Of a stretch of DNA of 64,000 nucleotides, positions 38,412-48,025 are shown in pieces. The DNA is taken from NCBI RefSeq assembly GCF_900101915.1, contig NZ_FNAL01000002.1, positions 124,001-188,000 on the forward strand, written 5' to 3'. Each line of letters starts with the position of its first letter. Position 1 is the first letter of the stretch. The notes below the pieces were generated by a model. The model saw only the letters and a list, made by a program, of their open reading frames with translations, made no database searches and was not told where the DNA came from. This DNA comes from Psychrobacter pacificensis. Its GTDB lineage: Bacteria > Pseudomonadota > Gammaproteobacteria > Pseudomonadales > Moraxellaceae. The position numbers were made by a program, and so were the translations under genes.

Positions 38412-38911
38412 ATACAGCGGGTGACAAGTCAAGGTGGGGCAGGTATTCTTGGAATACAAGGGTCGCGAGGCAAGATAGCAAGCCAAAGTCGATTGTAAAA
38501 GATGTTTTTTGATAAGGATTGTTAACCTAAAGCTCAGCATGAAAGGCCTAGGAAAAGAGAGTTAATAAAAAATACGCAATAGATATAGGAAAATAAAATT
38601 CAATATGAGGTGCTTTTAATCTAAAAACCTAACCATTTACTATTGAAAAATAAGTAAACATATCGGTATTTATTTTCTGCTATCTGTTGTGCTATCATCA
38701 TTGAACGATCTATCGTGGGTTTAACAGTTTTGTTATTGCCGTCCGTGACAACCGTTTCATGGCAGCGTGATAAACCTTGCAACTTCCAGCACGATATAAA
38801 ATAACCCTGGTAAAGCGCATGAGCCTGTACTCCGACAACCTCATTTGTGCCTGATTTTTTGCCTATTTGGGCGTATATCAACCTTTTTCGTCGGAGTTAT
38901 AGGAGTCTAAG
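38412..38911. other. 500-base region between the MITE and the orphan gene
   Basis: No credible gene was seen; an 86-residue minus frame (38621-38881) has no family resemblance and overlaps the next gene's leader. The last 83 bases form a long stem-loop leader (see the inverted repeat 38829-38897). Confidence 0.45.
38829..38897 (+). promoter_or_regulatory. Leader inverted repeat next to a ribosome site
   Basis: Arms ACTCCGAC (38829-38836) and GTCGGAGT (38890-38897) are perfect complements enclosing 53 bases. They end four bases before the AGGAG of the following gene. Confidence 0.4.
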
Positions 38912-39559
38912 GTGTTCAATATCATGAACCACATTGCCAACCAATCTCAATATACCCGTCGTTATCACCCACGCCATCTCTTAGCACAATATGCGATCAA
39001 TCAGATAGCCACACTTGAGCTACGTTCGCAAGATATTGTCAGCGCCATGGGTTATCCTATCAAGCATACCATTCCTGCCTGTGACCGCCTGCGCCATGTA
39101 CTGTCGCATAGGTATCTTGGACTTGATAGCAGCTATATGGACAAATACTTTACCGCTGATGAGTTTTTGGCAAAGCTATTTGTCGTGCTTGAGATACCGT
39201 ATCAGCCATTTGCAGAAGATATTGCTCAGATTAAAAATGACTTGACGAACCACTCTAATACGCTACCTAGATATAGCTTACGAGCGGAAGTGGATTTTAC
39301 CTTTACGAGTGTCGATAATTGGGTGTCTCGTGGTAATGCTGCACGTTTGGCTCACATACGTCTCCCAGATGGATTTGCCAAATTAGACGATGCTCAACGT
39401 AAATCAGTGATTCAAGACAGCATCTGCGAGCATTATCAGCAGTATGAGGGCAGTTTGCCATACGATGGTGTTATCAAAGGTTATCGACTGACGATTGAAC
39501 AAAACAACCATGTGGTTGATCATGCAGATTATGGCTTACCAAAATCCAGCAGTATCTAA
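38912..39559 (+). CDS. Hypothetical protein with structured leader
   Basis: This 215-residue soluble protein has no signal peptide or membrane segment and no recognised domain. The N-terminal third is basic and histidine/tyrosine-rich (QYTRRYHPRHLLAQYAINQI), and a middle segment LELRSQDIVSAMGYP suggests a helix-turn-helix-like fold, as if for DNA binding, though this is weak. The GTG start is supported by TAGGAG six bases upstream; ATG 38924 is an alternative. It is a lone gene followed by a terminator. Confidence 0.65.
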   Translation: MFNIMNHIANQSQYTRRYHPRHLLAQYAINQIATLELRSQDIVSAMGYPIKHTIPACDRLRHVLSHRYLGLDSSYMDKYFTADEFLAKLFVVLEIPYQPFAEDIAQIKNDLTNHSNTLPRYSLRAEVDFTFTSVDNWVSRGNAARLAHIRLPDGFAKLDDAQRKSVIQDSICEHYQQYEGSLPYDGVIKGYRLTIEQNNHVVDHADYGLPKSSSI

Positions 39560-39640
39560 AATGCTGTGAGTACATGAAGAGTGTAGTAATCTAAGCTCAT
39601 CGACTAAGAAGCCTTAGTATAAATTAGAAGACTCAGTATA

Positions 39641-39671
39641 AAAAAGCCTCACTTTATCGTGGGGCTTTTTG
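39641..39671. terminator. Bidirectional terminator between the orphan gene and the TetR gene
   Basis: AAAAAGCCTCAC pairs with GTGGGGCTTTTT (one G-T pair), with a short loop and flanking A and T runs. It lies between convergent genes. Confidence 0.82.
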
Positions 39672-39681
39672 GTTCTTTGCA

Positions 39682-40335
39682 TTAAATTTTTTTGTTTAAT
39701 GCTTCAGGTTTAGAGATGGCGCGCCATAAAATCACAAATAGCGCATCAAACTCTGCATTTAATGGCGTCTCTGTTTGGCGAATGGTATGCATTAAGCCAA
39801 GTCGACTAATAAATCCCATAAATACATCGAAGAGTATGTGCAGTGGGACAGTGTCATTGAGCACCCCACGATTTTGACCATCTTCTAATACCGCCAAAAA
39901 CGCGCCAATTAACTCTTTGTTTTCATAGATTGCGATATTACGTATACGCGAGGCCGACACAGAAGACAGTACCATCACCGCATCTGGATGCGAGTCTACA
40001 AAATCAAAGCAGACCCACAGCGTCTTACGTAGACGATCTTGTACGCTATCAATCCCTTGCAGATGATCCATGATGCGAGCGGCTAATCTGCCGAGCACAA
40101 TATCCATAATGGTATAAAACAGCGTTTGCTTGTCCCCGAAGTACTTGTAGAGCGTTTGCAAGGAAACATTTGCAGACTTTGCAATCTGCGCCATCGTCAC
40201 CTCATTAGCATCAAATCCTGCAAAGACTTTACGAACGGCTTGCTCAATTTTATCCAAAGTTGCGGGTCGCATATCGGATAGGGGTGCTAGCGATCGCGTT
40301 TGCGTGGGGCTATCTGACTGATTAAAGGTTTTCAT
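39682..40335 (-). CDS. TetR-family transcriptional regulator
   Basis: This 217-residue repressor has the N-terminal helix-turn-helix EVTMAQIAKSANVSLQTLYKYFGDKQTLFYTIMD (about 43-76) and a helical ligand-binding domain. It is divergent from the beta-oxidation operon at 40608. Two near-identical palindromes lie between them, so it probably represses both. The ligand is likely an acyl-CoA or a fatty acid by context only. Confidence 0.9.
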   Translation of the reverse strand: MKTFNQSDSPTQTRSLAPLSDMRPATLDKIEQAVRKVFAGFDANEVTMAQIAKSANVSLQTLYKYFGDKQTLFYTIMDIVLGRLAARIMDHLQGIDSVQDRLRKTLWVCFDFVDSHPDAVMVLSSVSASRIRNIAIYENKELIGAFLAVLEDGQNRGVLNDTVPLHILFDVFMGFISRLGLMHTIRQTETPLNAEFDALFVILWRAISKPEALNKKI

Positions 40336-40421
40336 ATTTATCGCTTCTTAAAGTATTGGTTATTTGATATGTCCTACTGATTGAATAAATTGCTGATTAG
40401 TTCTCATTATTAAATTAATGA

Positions 40422-40435
40422 GTAATATGAATTAC
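40422..40435. promoter_or_regulatory. TetR operator-like palindrome 1
   Basis: GTAATATGAATTAC has GTAAT and ATTAC arms. It shares the core GTAATATRAATTACCAT with palindrome 2, 109 bp away centre to centre, and lies near the TetR promoter. Confidence 0.6.
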
Positions 40436-40529
40436 CATTTTTATTTAATGGATTGCGAAGTGGTTTTTCATAGCCTAGTATAAGACTCGTATATTAATAA
40501 ATACAAAGAATTTATCGCATATCTATAAC

Positions 40530-40545
40530 GGTAATATAAATTACC
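40530..40545. promoter_or_regulatory. TetR operator-like palindrome 2
   Basis: GGTAATATAAATTACC has perfect GGTAAT and ATTACC arms and ends 62 bases before the acyl-CoA dehydrogenase start, in promoter position. Confidence 0.65.
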
Positions 40546-40607
40546 ATAATTTAAAAAATGACTTGGATATAGCTGTTATTCATTCAACCTTGTCAAGGAT
40601 AGACATC

Positions 40608-41759
40608 ATGAGTATTGAAAAATTTACCCCAAACTGGATGACTGAAGAGCATGAGATGATATACGACAGTGCCTTAAAAATGTTTCAATCTTGGGATCTT
40701 AAAGATGAGCAGTGGCGCAAAAACGGCATGATCGATCGCGATGCGTGGGAAGAGGCAGGCGAGATGGGGTTTTTGTGTGCGGCAATACCAAGCGAGTATG
40801 GCGGCGGCGGCGGCGATTTCGGTCACGAAGCCGCGCTTATCTACGCACAGACTGAGGCCAATCAGTCAGGATTTGGCGGCATGGTGCATTCAGGTATTGT
40901 CGCGCCTTATATTTTAGCCCATGGTACTGAAGAACAAAAACAAGCGTGGCTACCAAAAATGGCAACGGGCGAATATATCGGCGCTATCGCCATGACTGAG
41001 CCTGGCACTGGCTCCGACCTACAAAACATCAAAACCTATGCAGTAAAAGACGGTGATGATTACATTATCAATGGCTCTAAGACTTTTATCACCAATGGTC
41101 AGCACGCCAATCTTATCTTATTAGCATGCAAAACAGACCGTGAAAAAGGCGCGCAAGGTGTCTCACTTATCATCGTAGAAACGGACAACGTAGAAGGGTT
41201 TGAACGTGGGCGCAATCTCGATAAGATTGGCCTGACCTCTCAAGACACCTCAGAGCTTTTCTTTAGCAATGTCCGTGTACCGCAAACCAACCTGTTGGGT
41301 ACGGTAGAAGGTATGGGCTTTATACAGATGATGCAGGAGTTGCCACGTGAGCGCCTCATCATTGCGTTATCAGGGGTCGGCTCAATGAAGCTGGCTATCA
41401 ATCTAACACTAGATTATATAAAGGGCCGTGAAGCCTTTGGCAAACCTATTTGGAAATTTCAAAATACCCGCTTCAAGATGGCTGAATGCTATGCCGATTA
41501 TCTCGCTGCCAGTACCATGTGTGATGCGGCAGTCGATGCGATGTTAGATGGCAAACTGTCTGTACCGCATGCTTCATTGATCAAATACTGGGTCACCGAA
41601 AAACAGTGCGAAGTCATCGATGAATGCGTGCAGCTGTTTGGTGGCTATGGCTATATGACCGAGTATCCTATCGCCCGTTTATATGCTGATGCGCGCGTGC
41701 AAAAAATCTATGGCGGCACCAATGAGATTATGAAAGAGCTGGCTTCACGCTTTATGTAA
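40608..41759 (+). CDS. Acyl-CoA dehydrogenase, long-chain (LCAD) type
   Basis: This 383-residue FAD enzyme has the flavin motif AMTEPGTGSDLQNIKT. The usual YEGT catalytic Glu is replaced by Gly (KIYGGTNEIMKELASRF), as in LCAD-type enzymes. In those the base is a Glu in helix G, and the matching Glu is present in QELPRERLIIALS (about residue 243). So it is not defective. The start is ATG 40608 with AAGGA upstream. It is the first gene of an operon with a thiolase, a FadB-like protein and a CoA transferase. Confidence 0.9.
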   Translation: MSIEKFTPNWMTEEHEMIYDSALKMFQSWDLKDEQWRKNGMIDRDAWEEAGEMGFLCAAIPSEYGGGGGDFGHEAALIYAQTEANQSGFGGMVHSGIVAPYILAHGTEEQKQAWLPKMATGEYIGAIAMTEPGTGSDLQNIKTYAVKDGDDYIINGSKTFITNGQHANLILLACKTDREKGAQGVSLIIVETDNVEGFERGRNLDKIGLTSQDTSELFFSNVRVPQTNLLGTVEGMGFIQMMQELPRERLIIALSGVGSMKLAINLTLDYIKGREAFGKPIWKFQNTRFKMAECYADYLAASTMCDAAVDAMLDGKLSVPHASLIKYWVTEKQCEVIDECVQLFGGYGYMTEYPIARLYADARVQKIYGGTNEIMKELASRFM

Positions 41760-41821
41760 ACGCTTATATTATAAAACTACGATAGTTATTGTTTATTTAA
41801 AAAATAAAAAAAGGATTTTTT

Positions 41822-43030
41822 ATGACTGAGACTGCTTACATTTATGATGCTATCCGCACGCCACGCGGCAAAGGAAAAAAGGACGGCTCTTTGTATCAGG
41901 CGTCACCAATCTGGCTGACACGTACCTTATTAAAGGAGATGGAGCAGCGTCACAACTTGGATACCAGTTTGGTCGATGATGTGGTGCTTGGCTGCGTGAC
42001 CCCAGTGGGCGAGCAAGGCTCTGATATTGCGCGTATCGCCGTCATTGATGCTGGTTGGGCACAAAGTGTGGCAGGTCTTACCTTGTCTCGGTTTTGTGCC
42101 TCTGGTCTGGAGTCTATTAATCTTGCGGCTGCCAAAGTCATGTCAGGTATGGAAGACATGGTAGTGGCAGGCGGTGTGGAGTCTATGAGCCGTGTGCCGA
42201 TGGGCTCTGATGGCGGTGCTTGGTACATGGATCCGCGCGTGAATGAAGCGACGCATTTCGTGCCGCAAGGGGTGGGCGCGGATACCATTGCAACGCTCAA
42301 AGGCTTTAGCCGTAGCGATGTCGATGCTTTTGCCACCGAATCACATCGCCGCGCAGCAAAGGCTTGGGAGAACGGCTATTACGACAAATCTGTTGTCCCT
42401 GTCACCGATATCAATGGCATGATGCTATTGGATAAAGACGAAACCATCCGTCCTAATACCAATGTCGAAACCTTGGCGGGTCTTAAACCTTCTTTTATTA
42501 TGCCGGGAAAAATGGGCTTTGATAGTGTGATATTAGACCGATACACCATGATTGAAACCGTGAGTCATGTGCATCATGCGGGTAATTCTTCTGGCATCGT
42601 TGATGGGGCGGCGATTTGTTTGGTCGGTAGCGCGGCGGCTGGGCAAAAAGCAGGACTAAAACCACGCGCCAAAATCACAATGGCCTCAGTCATTGGTTCA
42701 GAGCCTGCCATTATGCTGACAGGTCCAACGCCAGCTTGCCAAAAAGCCCTCGATAAAGCGGGCATGCAAGCCTCTGACATAGACCTTTGGGAGATTAATG
42801 AAGCATTCGCTGCTGTGCCGATGAATACCGCTGATGATTTTGGAATCTCGCTTGATATTGTCAACGTCAATGGTGGTGCAATCGCTATGGGTCATCCGCT
42901 TGGGGCAACGGGCGCGATGCTAATGACGACAGTCCTTGATGAGTTGGAACGCCGCGACTTACAGACTGCTATGATTACGCTATGTGTGGGCGGTGGTATG
43001 GGAATTGCCACTATTATCGAGCGTGTTTAA
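41822..43030 (+). CDS. Acetyl-CoA C-acyltransferase (thiolase)
   Basis: This 402-residue thiolase has the acyl-accepting Cys92 in [10 protein letters not shown], the His in [14 protein letters not shown], and the second Cys in TLCVGGGMG. It cleaves 3-ketoacyl-CoA in the beta-oxidation pathway, or condenses acetyl-CoA in reverse. AAGGA precedes the start. It sits between the dehydrogenase and the FadB-like gene and would close the cycle encoded by the operon. Confidence 0.93.
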   Translation: MTETAYIYDAIRTPRGKGKKDGSLYQASPIWLTRTLLKEMEQRHNLDTSLVDDVVLGCVTPVGEQGSDIARIAVIDAGWAQSVAGLTLSRFCASGLESINLAAAKVMSGMEDMVVAGGVESMSRVPMGSDGGAWYMDPRVNEATHFVPQGVGADTIATLKGFSRSDVDAFATESHRRAAKAWENGYYDKSVVPVTDINGMMLLDKDETIRPNTNVETLAGLKPSFIMPGKMGFDSVILDRYTMIETVSHVHHAGNSSGIVDGAAICLVGSAAAGQKAGLKPRAKITMASVIGSEPAIMLTGPTPACQKALDKAGMQASDIDLWEINEAFAAVPMNTADDFGISLDIVNVNGGAIAMGHPLGATGAMLMTTVLDELERRDLQTAMITLCVGGGMGIATIIERV

Positions 43031-43102
43031 CCTTTCTCTAAAATAGACTGAAAACCAATTAGACTAAAACGCAATATACAAAGAATCATTTAAGGGATAA
43101 AA

Positions 43103-45292
43103 ATGATGACAAATAACCAAACAGTAGATAGCGTAATAGCCATTAACGCATTAGATAACTTCTCGGTCCAGCGTGATGACGAGGGTGTCGTCACCGTTAC
43201 GATTGACCAAAGCAAACGCAAAATGAATGTCATTGGTGATGGCTTTACGGAGGCATTCGCCACGATAGTTGATAGTTTTATCAATGATGACGCCGCCACA
43301 GGCTTAATTCTCACATCGGCCAAAGACACCTTTGTGGTTGGCGCAGATATTGATCAATTGAACCAGATAGAGACAGCGGAGCAAGCATTTACATTGACCG
43401 AGGAATTAAAAGGGAGTTTGCGTACGCTTGAGACCTCAGGTAAACCCGTCGTCGCTGCTATGACAGGAACCGCATTAGGCGGTGGTTTAGAGTTGGCACT
43501 TGCCTGTCATTATCGTATTGCCATTGACACGCCTAAGACCAAGCTTGGTTTGCCTGAGGTGAAACTGGGCTTGTTACCTGGCGGCGGCGGTACTCAGCGC
43601 TTACCAAGGTTGGTCGGTATTCAAGTAGCACTGGAGCTGATGACGCAAGGCAAAGAATTGCGACCAGCAGCGGCAAAAGATATTGGACTTATTGATGCAA
43701 TAGCCACTGATCGAGCAGATATGCTGAAGCAAGCAAAAAACTGGATTCAAAACAATCCAAGCGCTCAGCAGCCATGGGATGAGAAGGGTTTTAAAATTCC
43801 TGGCGGCGATAGTAAGCATCCTAGCGTTGTACCGATATTCTCTATCGCCCCAGCCATGGCCAATCAAAAATCTCACGGCAACTATCCAGCGATTACTCAT
43901 ATTATGTCTTGTGTGTTTGAAGGATGCCTAGTGGATATCGATACAGGGCTTGAGATCGAGTCGCGTTATTTTGCCGCTTGCGTACTGTCAACTGAATCTA
44001 AAAACATGATTAACACTTTATGGACGCAGCTGAATAGCATCAAAAAAGGTCAGTCTCGACCTCAAGGGTTTGAGCAGACCCAAACCAAAAAAGTCGGTAT
44101 CTTGGGGGCTGGCATGATGGGCGCTGGCATCGCCTATGTCACTGCCAAAGCAGGTATAGATGTCGTGTTATTGGACACGGAAATTGCCAATGCAGAAAAA
44201 GGCAAAGCGTACTCTGCTAATATTTTGGATAAAGCCATCAGCCGACAGCGCGCTACCGAAGAGAAAAAACAAGCTCTCCTAAAACGTATCACGCCAACCG
44301 TCTCTTACGATGATTTAGCTGATTGTGATCTCATCATCGAAGCGGTGTTCGAAAATCGAGAAATCAAAGCTAAATGTACCCAGCAGAGTGAAGCAGTGAT
44401 TTCAAACACGGCTATTTATGCGTCTAATACCTCAACATTACCGATTACTGGACTAGCAAAAGCCAGTACACGACCAAACCAGTTTATCGGTCTGCATTTT
44501 TTCTCGCCAGTAGATAAGATGCCGCTCGTTGAGATTATCGTAGGCGCGCAAACTGATGATGAAACGTTGGCCAAAGCTTTTGATTATGTTGTGCAAATAG
44601 GCAAAACGCCTATCGTCGTCAATGACAGTCACGGCTTTTATACCTCGCGGGTATTTGGCACCTATGTATCAGAGGGTATCGCAATGCTAGGAGAGGGTGT
44701 GCATCCGCGTAGCATCGAAGTTGCCGGACTAAAAACAGGTATGCCGATGCCGCCCTTAGCATTACAAGATGAAGTGTCGTTAAGCCTAGCGTTGCATGTC
44801 AGCGAGCAACAGCAGGTAGATATGGCAGCCGAAAGCAAGTCCGTTGCTGTGCGCCCTTCTTACGAGATACTAAAGACGCTGGTCAATGAGCATGGGCGCG
44901 AGGGCAAGAAAAATGGCAAAGGGTTTTATGATTATCCAGAAGACGGTGATAAGCATCTATGGCCTGAGTTGATAAACTTATATCCGCCAAAGTCAGAGCA
45001 ACCGTCGCAGCAAGATTTGGTTGATCGTTTGATGTTTATTCAAGCCAATGAATCTGCCAAATGCTATGAGGAAAACGTCGTGCGCTCAGTTGCCGACACC
45101 AATATAGGGTCTATCTTTGGCTGGGGGTTTGCACCGCAGCACGGGGGCACGCTACAGTTTATCAATGCAATGGGCGTGAGTGCATTTGTTAAGCGGAGTC
45201 GTGAGCTGGCTGCGAAATATGGTGAACGGTTTGAGCCTGCCCAGATATTGTTAGACATGGCAGCCAAAGGCGAGGCGTTCTCCGATGACTGA
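43103..45292 (+). CDS. Bifunctional enoyl-CoA hydratase/3-hydroxyacyl-CoA dehydrogenase (FadB/FadJ-like)
   Basis: This 729-residue protein has an N-terminal crotonase fold (about 15-210; GTALGGGLELALACHYR and the glutamates of LGLPEVKLGLLPGGGG). A NAD-binding domain follows from GILGAGMMGAGIAYVTAKAG, with NTSTLPIT and FFSPVDKMPLVEII, and then the C-terminal dehydrogenase domains (GFYTSRVFGTY). It would hydrate the enoyl-CoA and oxidise the 3-hydroxyacyl-CoA. The gene is ATGATG at its start. Its end overlaps the CaiB-type gene by eight bases, so the two are coupled. Confidence 0.93.
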   Translation: MMTNNQTVDSVIAINALDNFSVQRDDEGVVTVTIDQSKRKMNVIGDGFTEAFATIVDSFINDDAATGLILTSAKDTFVVGADIDQLNQIETAEQAFTLTEELKGSLRTLETSGKPVVAAMTGTALGGGLELALACHYRIAIDTPKTKLGLPEVKLGLLPGGGGTQRLPRLVGIQVALELMTQGKELRPAAAKDIGLIDAIATDRADMLKQAKNWIQNNPSAQQPWDEKGFKIPGGDSKHPSVVPIFSIAPAMANQKSHGNYPAITHIMSCVFEGCLVDIDTGLEIESRYFAACVLSTESKNMINTLWTQLNSIKKGQSRPQGFEQTQTKKVGILGAGMMGAGIAYVTAKAGIDVVLLDTEIANAEKGKAYSANILDKAISRQRATEEKKQALLKRITPTVSYDDLADCDLIIEAVFENREIKAKCTQQSEAVISNTAIYASNTSTLPITGLAKASTRPNQFIGLHFFSPVDKMPLVEIIVGAQTDDETLAKAFDYVVQIGKTPIVVNDSHGFYTSRVFGTYVSEGIAMLGEGVHPRSIEVAGLKTGMPMPPLALQDEVSLSLALHVSEQQQVDMAAESKSVAVRPSYEILKTLVNEHGREGKKNGKGFYDYPEDGDKHLWPELINLYPPKSEQPSQQDLVDRLMFIQANESAKCYEENVVRSVADTNIGSIFGWGFAPQHGGTLQFINAMGVSAFVKRSRELAAKYGERFEPAQILLDMAAKGEAFSDD

Positions 45293-46448
45293 TACGCATT
45301 TATCAAATCATGATCAAATGGCAGATTGTCTACAAGGGTTACGAGTGATCGATCTGACTCGTAACCTACCTGGGCCATTTGCCACGCGCCTGCTTGCGGA
45401 TTTGGGTGCGGACGTTCTTAAAATCGAACCCAAACAAGGTGATCCTGCTCGCGTATTTGGTGAGTTATTCGCAGCTTTGAACCACGGTAAGACGACTGAA
45501 AAGCATGATTTTCATGATCCCGAAGCGATTGAAGCTATTAAGGCACATCTCAAAGAAGCTGACCTGATGCTAGACAGCTTTCGCCCAGGTGTCTTAGCAG
45601 AAATGGGATTAGATACTAAAACCCTGCATGTCATCAACCCAAAGCTGGTAATGGTATCTATTACTGGCTATGGTATCGCAGGCAGTTACGCAAAAGAAGG
45701 TGTCTACTTAGAAAGTGCTGAGCCAAAAAATAGCTCTCAAATAAATCATAATTGGTCTGATAAGGCCGGTCATGATATTAATTTTATGGCTATGAGTGGT
45801 GTGCTTGATCAGTTAAAAACAGCTCAGGGTGAGCAGGCTATGCCCAATGTCCAGTTTGCGGACTTGGCAGGTGGTAGTGATACAGCAGTGATAGCACTGT
45901 TGGCTGCTGTATTTGCCGCGCAGCGTACCGGAAAAGGACGACATATTGTGATTAGCATGACGCACAGTTTGTACAATCATATGGTTATGCCAAAGGTGAC
46001 GGGTAAGCTAATCAGTCGTTTTTCAGGTGACAATTCAAATAGTGCTTCAAATAATACTTCAAGTACAGCTCCCATGCCACAGCATGACTTTTTAGGCGGT
46101 GCATTACCATGTTATCGACTGTACCAAACCGCTGACCAGCGACATATGGCGGTTGGTTCGTTAGAGTTGAAATTTTGGCAAGGTCTATGTGAGGTATTGG
46201 AGTTGCCAGCGCTTAAAGACGTACATTGGCAGCTTGGCATCATGCCCAATAGGCCTGAGAGTCAAATAGCGACTAAAACAATGGCGGAAAAATTCGCCAG
46301 TCAAACGCTTGAGCATTGGCAAGGCGTATTTGCGGCAACGGATGTCTGTGTGACCCCCGTGCTGAATTTACAGGAAGCCAAGGCTCACCCTTTGTTTGCG
46401 CATCAAGATGAATATCAGGCAACCTCAGGATGGCAGCAAATTAGCTAG
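45285..46448 (+). CDS. CaiB/BaiF-family CoA transferase or alpha-methylacyl-CoA racemase
   Basis: This 387-residue class III family protein starts with LQGLRVIDLTRNLPGPFATRLLADLGADVLKIE. It also has SFRPGVLAEMGL and an Asp in GHDINFMAMSG that matches the catalytic Asp of the family. Length fits, except for a Ser/Asn/Thr-rich loop inserted near residues 245-265. It is the last gene of the operon. It could transfer CoA between acids or invert a 2-methylacyl-CoA before oxidation. The latter would make the operon a branched-chain pathway; sequence alone cannot decide. Confidence 0.85.
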   Translation: MTDTHLSNHDQMADCLQGLRVIDLTRNLPGPFATRLLADLGADVLKIEPKQGDPARVFGELFAALNHGKTTEKHDFHDPEAIEAIKAHLKEADLMLDSFRPGVLAEMGLDTKTLHVINPKLVMVSITGYGIAGSYAKEGVYLESAEPKNSSQINHNWSDKAGHDINFMAMSGVLDQLKTAQGEQAMPNVQFADLAGGSDTAVIALLAAVFAAQRTGKGRHIVISMTHSLYNHMVMPKVTGKLISRFSGDNSNSASNNTSSTAPMPQHDFLGGALPCYRLYQTADQRHMAVGSLELKFWQGLCEVLELPALKDVHWQLGIMPNRPESQIATKTMAEKFASQTLEHWQGVFAATDVCVTPVLNLQEAKAHPLFAHQDEYQATSGWQQIS

Positions 46449-46675
46449 TCACTGGTATGGAGATGCCTTTTTAGTTTGTGTTATTTAGCCTGTCTGTCTA
46501 AATCAGAGTGATTGAACTTGTATATCTGTCTATCTAAAATTGCCTAGATAAGAGACAATATGCGCATAAAATCTAGAGCGCCGTGATATTAAGAAAGTAT
46601 CATGTACTAAGGCTCTTAAAGATTAAGCCACACAGACATTTCACAAATTTAACTCAAGCAAAAAGGCAGTCTCGA

Positions 46676-47380
46676 ATGACCAAAGATAATCCATATAATT
46701 TCCTACCACTACAGCCCACTGGCAGAAATGAAACCGACACGGCGAATACCTACGCGCCTGAAGACATGATTAAAATATATGAGCAGCAGTTTCTCATTCA
46801 AGTACCTGAAGAGGAGCTGACAGGGTTTTTGCCTGCCCTAAAAGCATTTTATGATATTGATAATCATACTTTAGATGTCAGCGCCGTTATTTTTGAGGCA
46901 ATTGCAGACTCCTCTATCATTTATAATCACAAAATCAAAGTGGGCGGCTATCAGTTGCTAGGCGGATTGGTAGAGGAAGCGATTGAATATGATGAGGATA
47001 CTCAAAATGATGACAGTACTGACAGCGAAGAGATTCAGGCCTATACACTAGAGTGCCAACGTACCTTCTTCATCAATGATGTAGAAATACCTTATCATTT
47101 TAATCTGTTCATTTATGGCGATGGCTATTCTACGTTGACCAAAAAAGAAACCGTGCTAGAAAAAATGTATTGGTTTGTCAGAGGCAAGTTTGAAGAAGAG
47201 TTGTTGGACGACTCCAAAGATAATGATAGCTTGGAATCAATCAATGAGCAGCTAGCCAGCTTGGGCATTGCGGCCATGGATCTAACGACTGTAGATGAGA
47301 TCGTAAGTTATATTGAAGCCAGCATCATAGATGACGCAATGGTTGATGAGCTAAATAAGCTATTGGATGATGTCGAGTAG
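46676..47380 (+). CDS. Hypothetical acidic protein
   Basis: This 234-residue cytoplasmic protein is strongly acidic, with Asp/Glu runs near 105-120 and 175-190. No motif was recognised. The open frame begins at 46583, but ATG 46676 with AAAAAGGC upstream is the better start. It stands alone between the beta-oxidation operon and an SRPBCC gene. Function unknown. Confidence 0.68.
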   Translation: MTKDNPYNFLPLQPTGRNETDTANTYAPEDMIKIYEQQFLIQVPEEELTGFLPALKAFYDIDNHTLDVSAVIFEAIADSSIIYNHKIKVGGYQLLGGLVEEAIEYDEDTQNDDSTDSEEIQAYTLECQRTFFINDVEIPYHFNLFIYGDGYSTLTKKETVLEKMYWFVRGKFEEELLDDSKDNDSLESINEQLASLGIAAMDLTTVDEIVSYIEASIIDDAMVDELNKLLDDVE

Positions 47381-47507
47381 TATTGATGGTAAGCGTCTTT
47401 CAAAAGGACGAGCTTCTTCACGATCATAAGTTTTTGAAGTGTAACGGCTTTATTTGTTTCTAAAATGGCACTAAGCGAAATAACTTTAATCCTAACGAGA
47501 TTATATT

Positions 47508-47951
47508 ATGTTCAAAATAAAAGTAGAACGCATTGTCAAAAAACCGATTGATGAGGTATTTGAAGCACTGAGCGACCATGCCAGTTATGGCTCATTTAAA
47601 GCGGTGGGAGTTGCTAAGTTAGTCGCTGAAGGTAATGAGGAGCGCAATGGTGTTGGCGCTTTACGTAGCATTCAAGCGGGACCTGTTAAGTTTTGGGAGC
47701 GGATTACAGCGTTTGAGCGTCCTACTCATATGCAATACCAAATCGAAAAAGCTAAACCTGTCAAAATGCGACATGATAAAGGCGTCATTGATTTAAAAGA
47801 CTTGGGCGATGGCACCACACACGTGACTTGGATATCCGAGGGTCGATTGATTGTACCGTTGCCATTAATCGGTCGCCTACTTGATCGTCAAATGCAGAAA
47901 CAAGGAACCATAGGATTTAGTAGTATACTCAAATCTATAGAAAGCCGCTAA
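47508..47951 (+). CDS. SRPBCC-family protein
   Basis: This 147-residue single-domain protein has the helix-grip START/polyketide cyclase fold, starting MFKIKVERIVKKPIDEVFEALSDHASYGSF and ending in a C-terminal helix SILKSIESR. Members bind small hydrophobic ligands or act as cyclases/dehydratases. Function unknown. It has its own gap on both sides, so it is probably a single-gene unit. Confidence 0.8.
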   Translation: MFKIKVERIVKKPIDEVFEALSDHASYGSFKAVGVAKLVAEGNEERNGVGALRSIQAGPVKFWERITAFERPTHMQYQIEKAKPVKMRHDKGVIDLKDLGDGTTHVTWISEGRLIVPLPLIGRLLDRQMQKQGTIGFSSILKSIESR

Positions 47952-48025
47952 TCTAGCGGCAATATTGTCTTCTTCGATATAATTATATCATGGTGGCTCT
48001 TTTATTTGAGCCACTACTGTTGGTT

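Noticed and set aside
38621..38881. 86-residue minus-strand frame
   Set aside because: It has no ribosome site or family match and overlaps the leader of the next plus-strand gene.
41703..41740. Acyl-CoA dehydrogenase lacking the YEGT catalytic Glu, as a possible dead enzyme
   Set aside because: LCAD-type enzymes place the base in another helix, and the matching Glu in ELPRERL is present.
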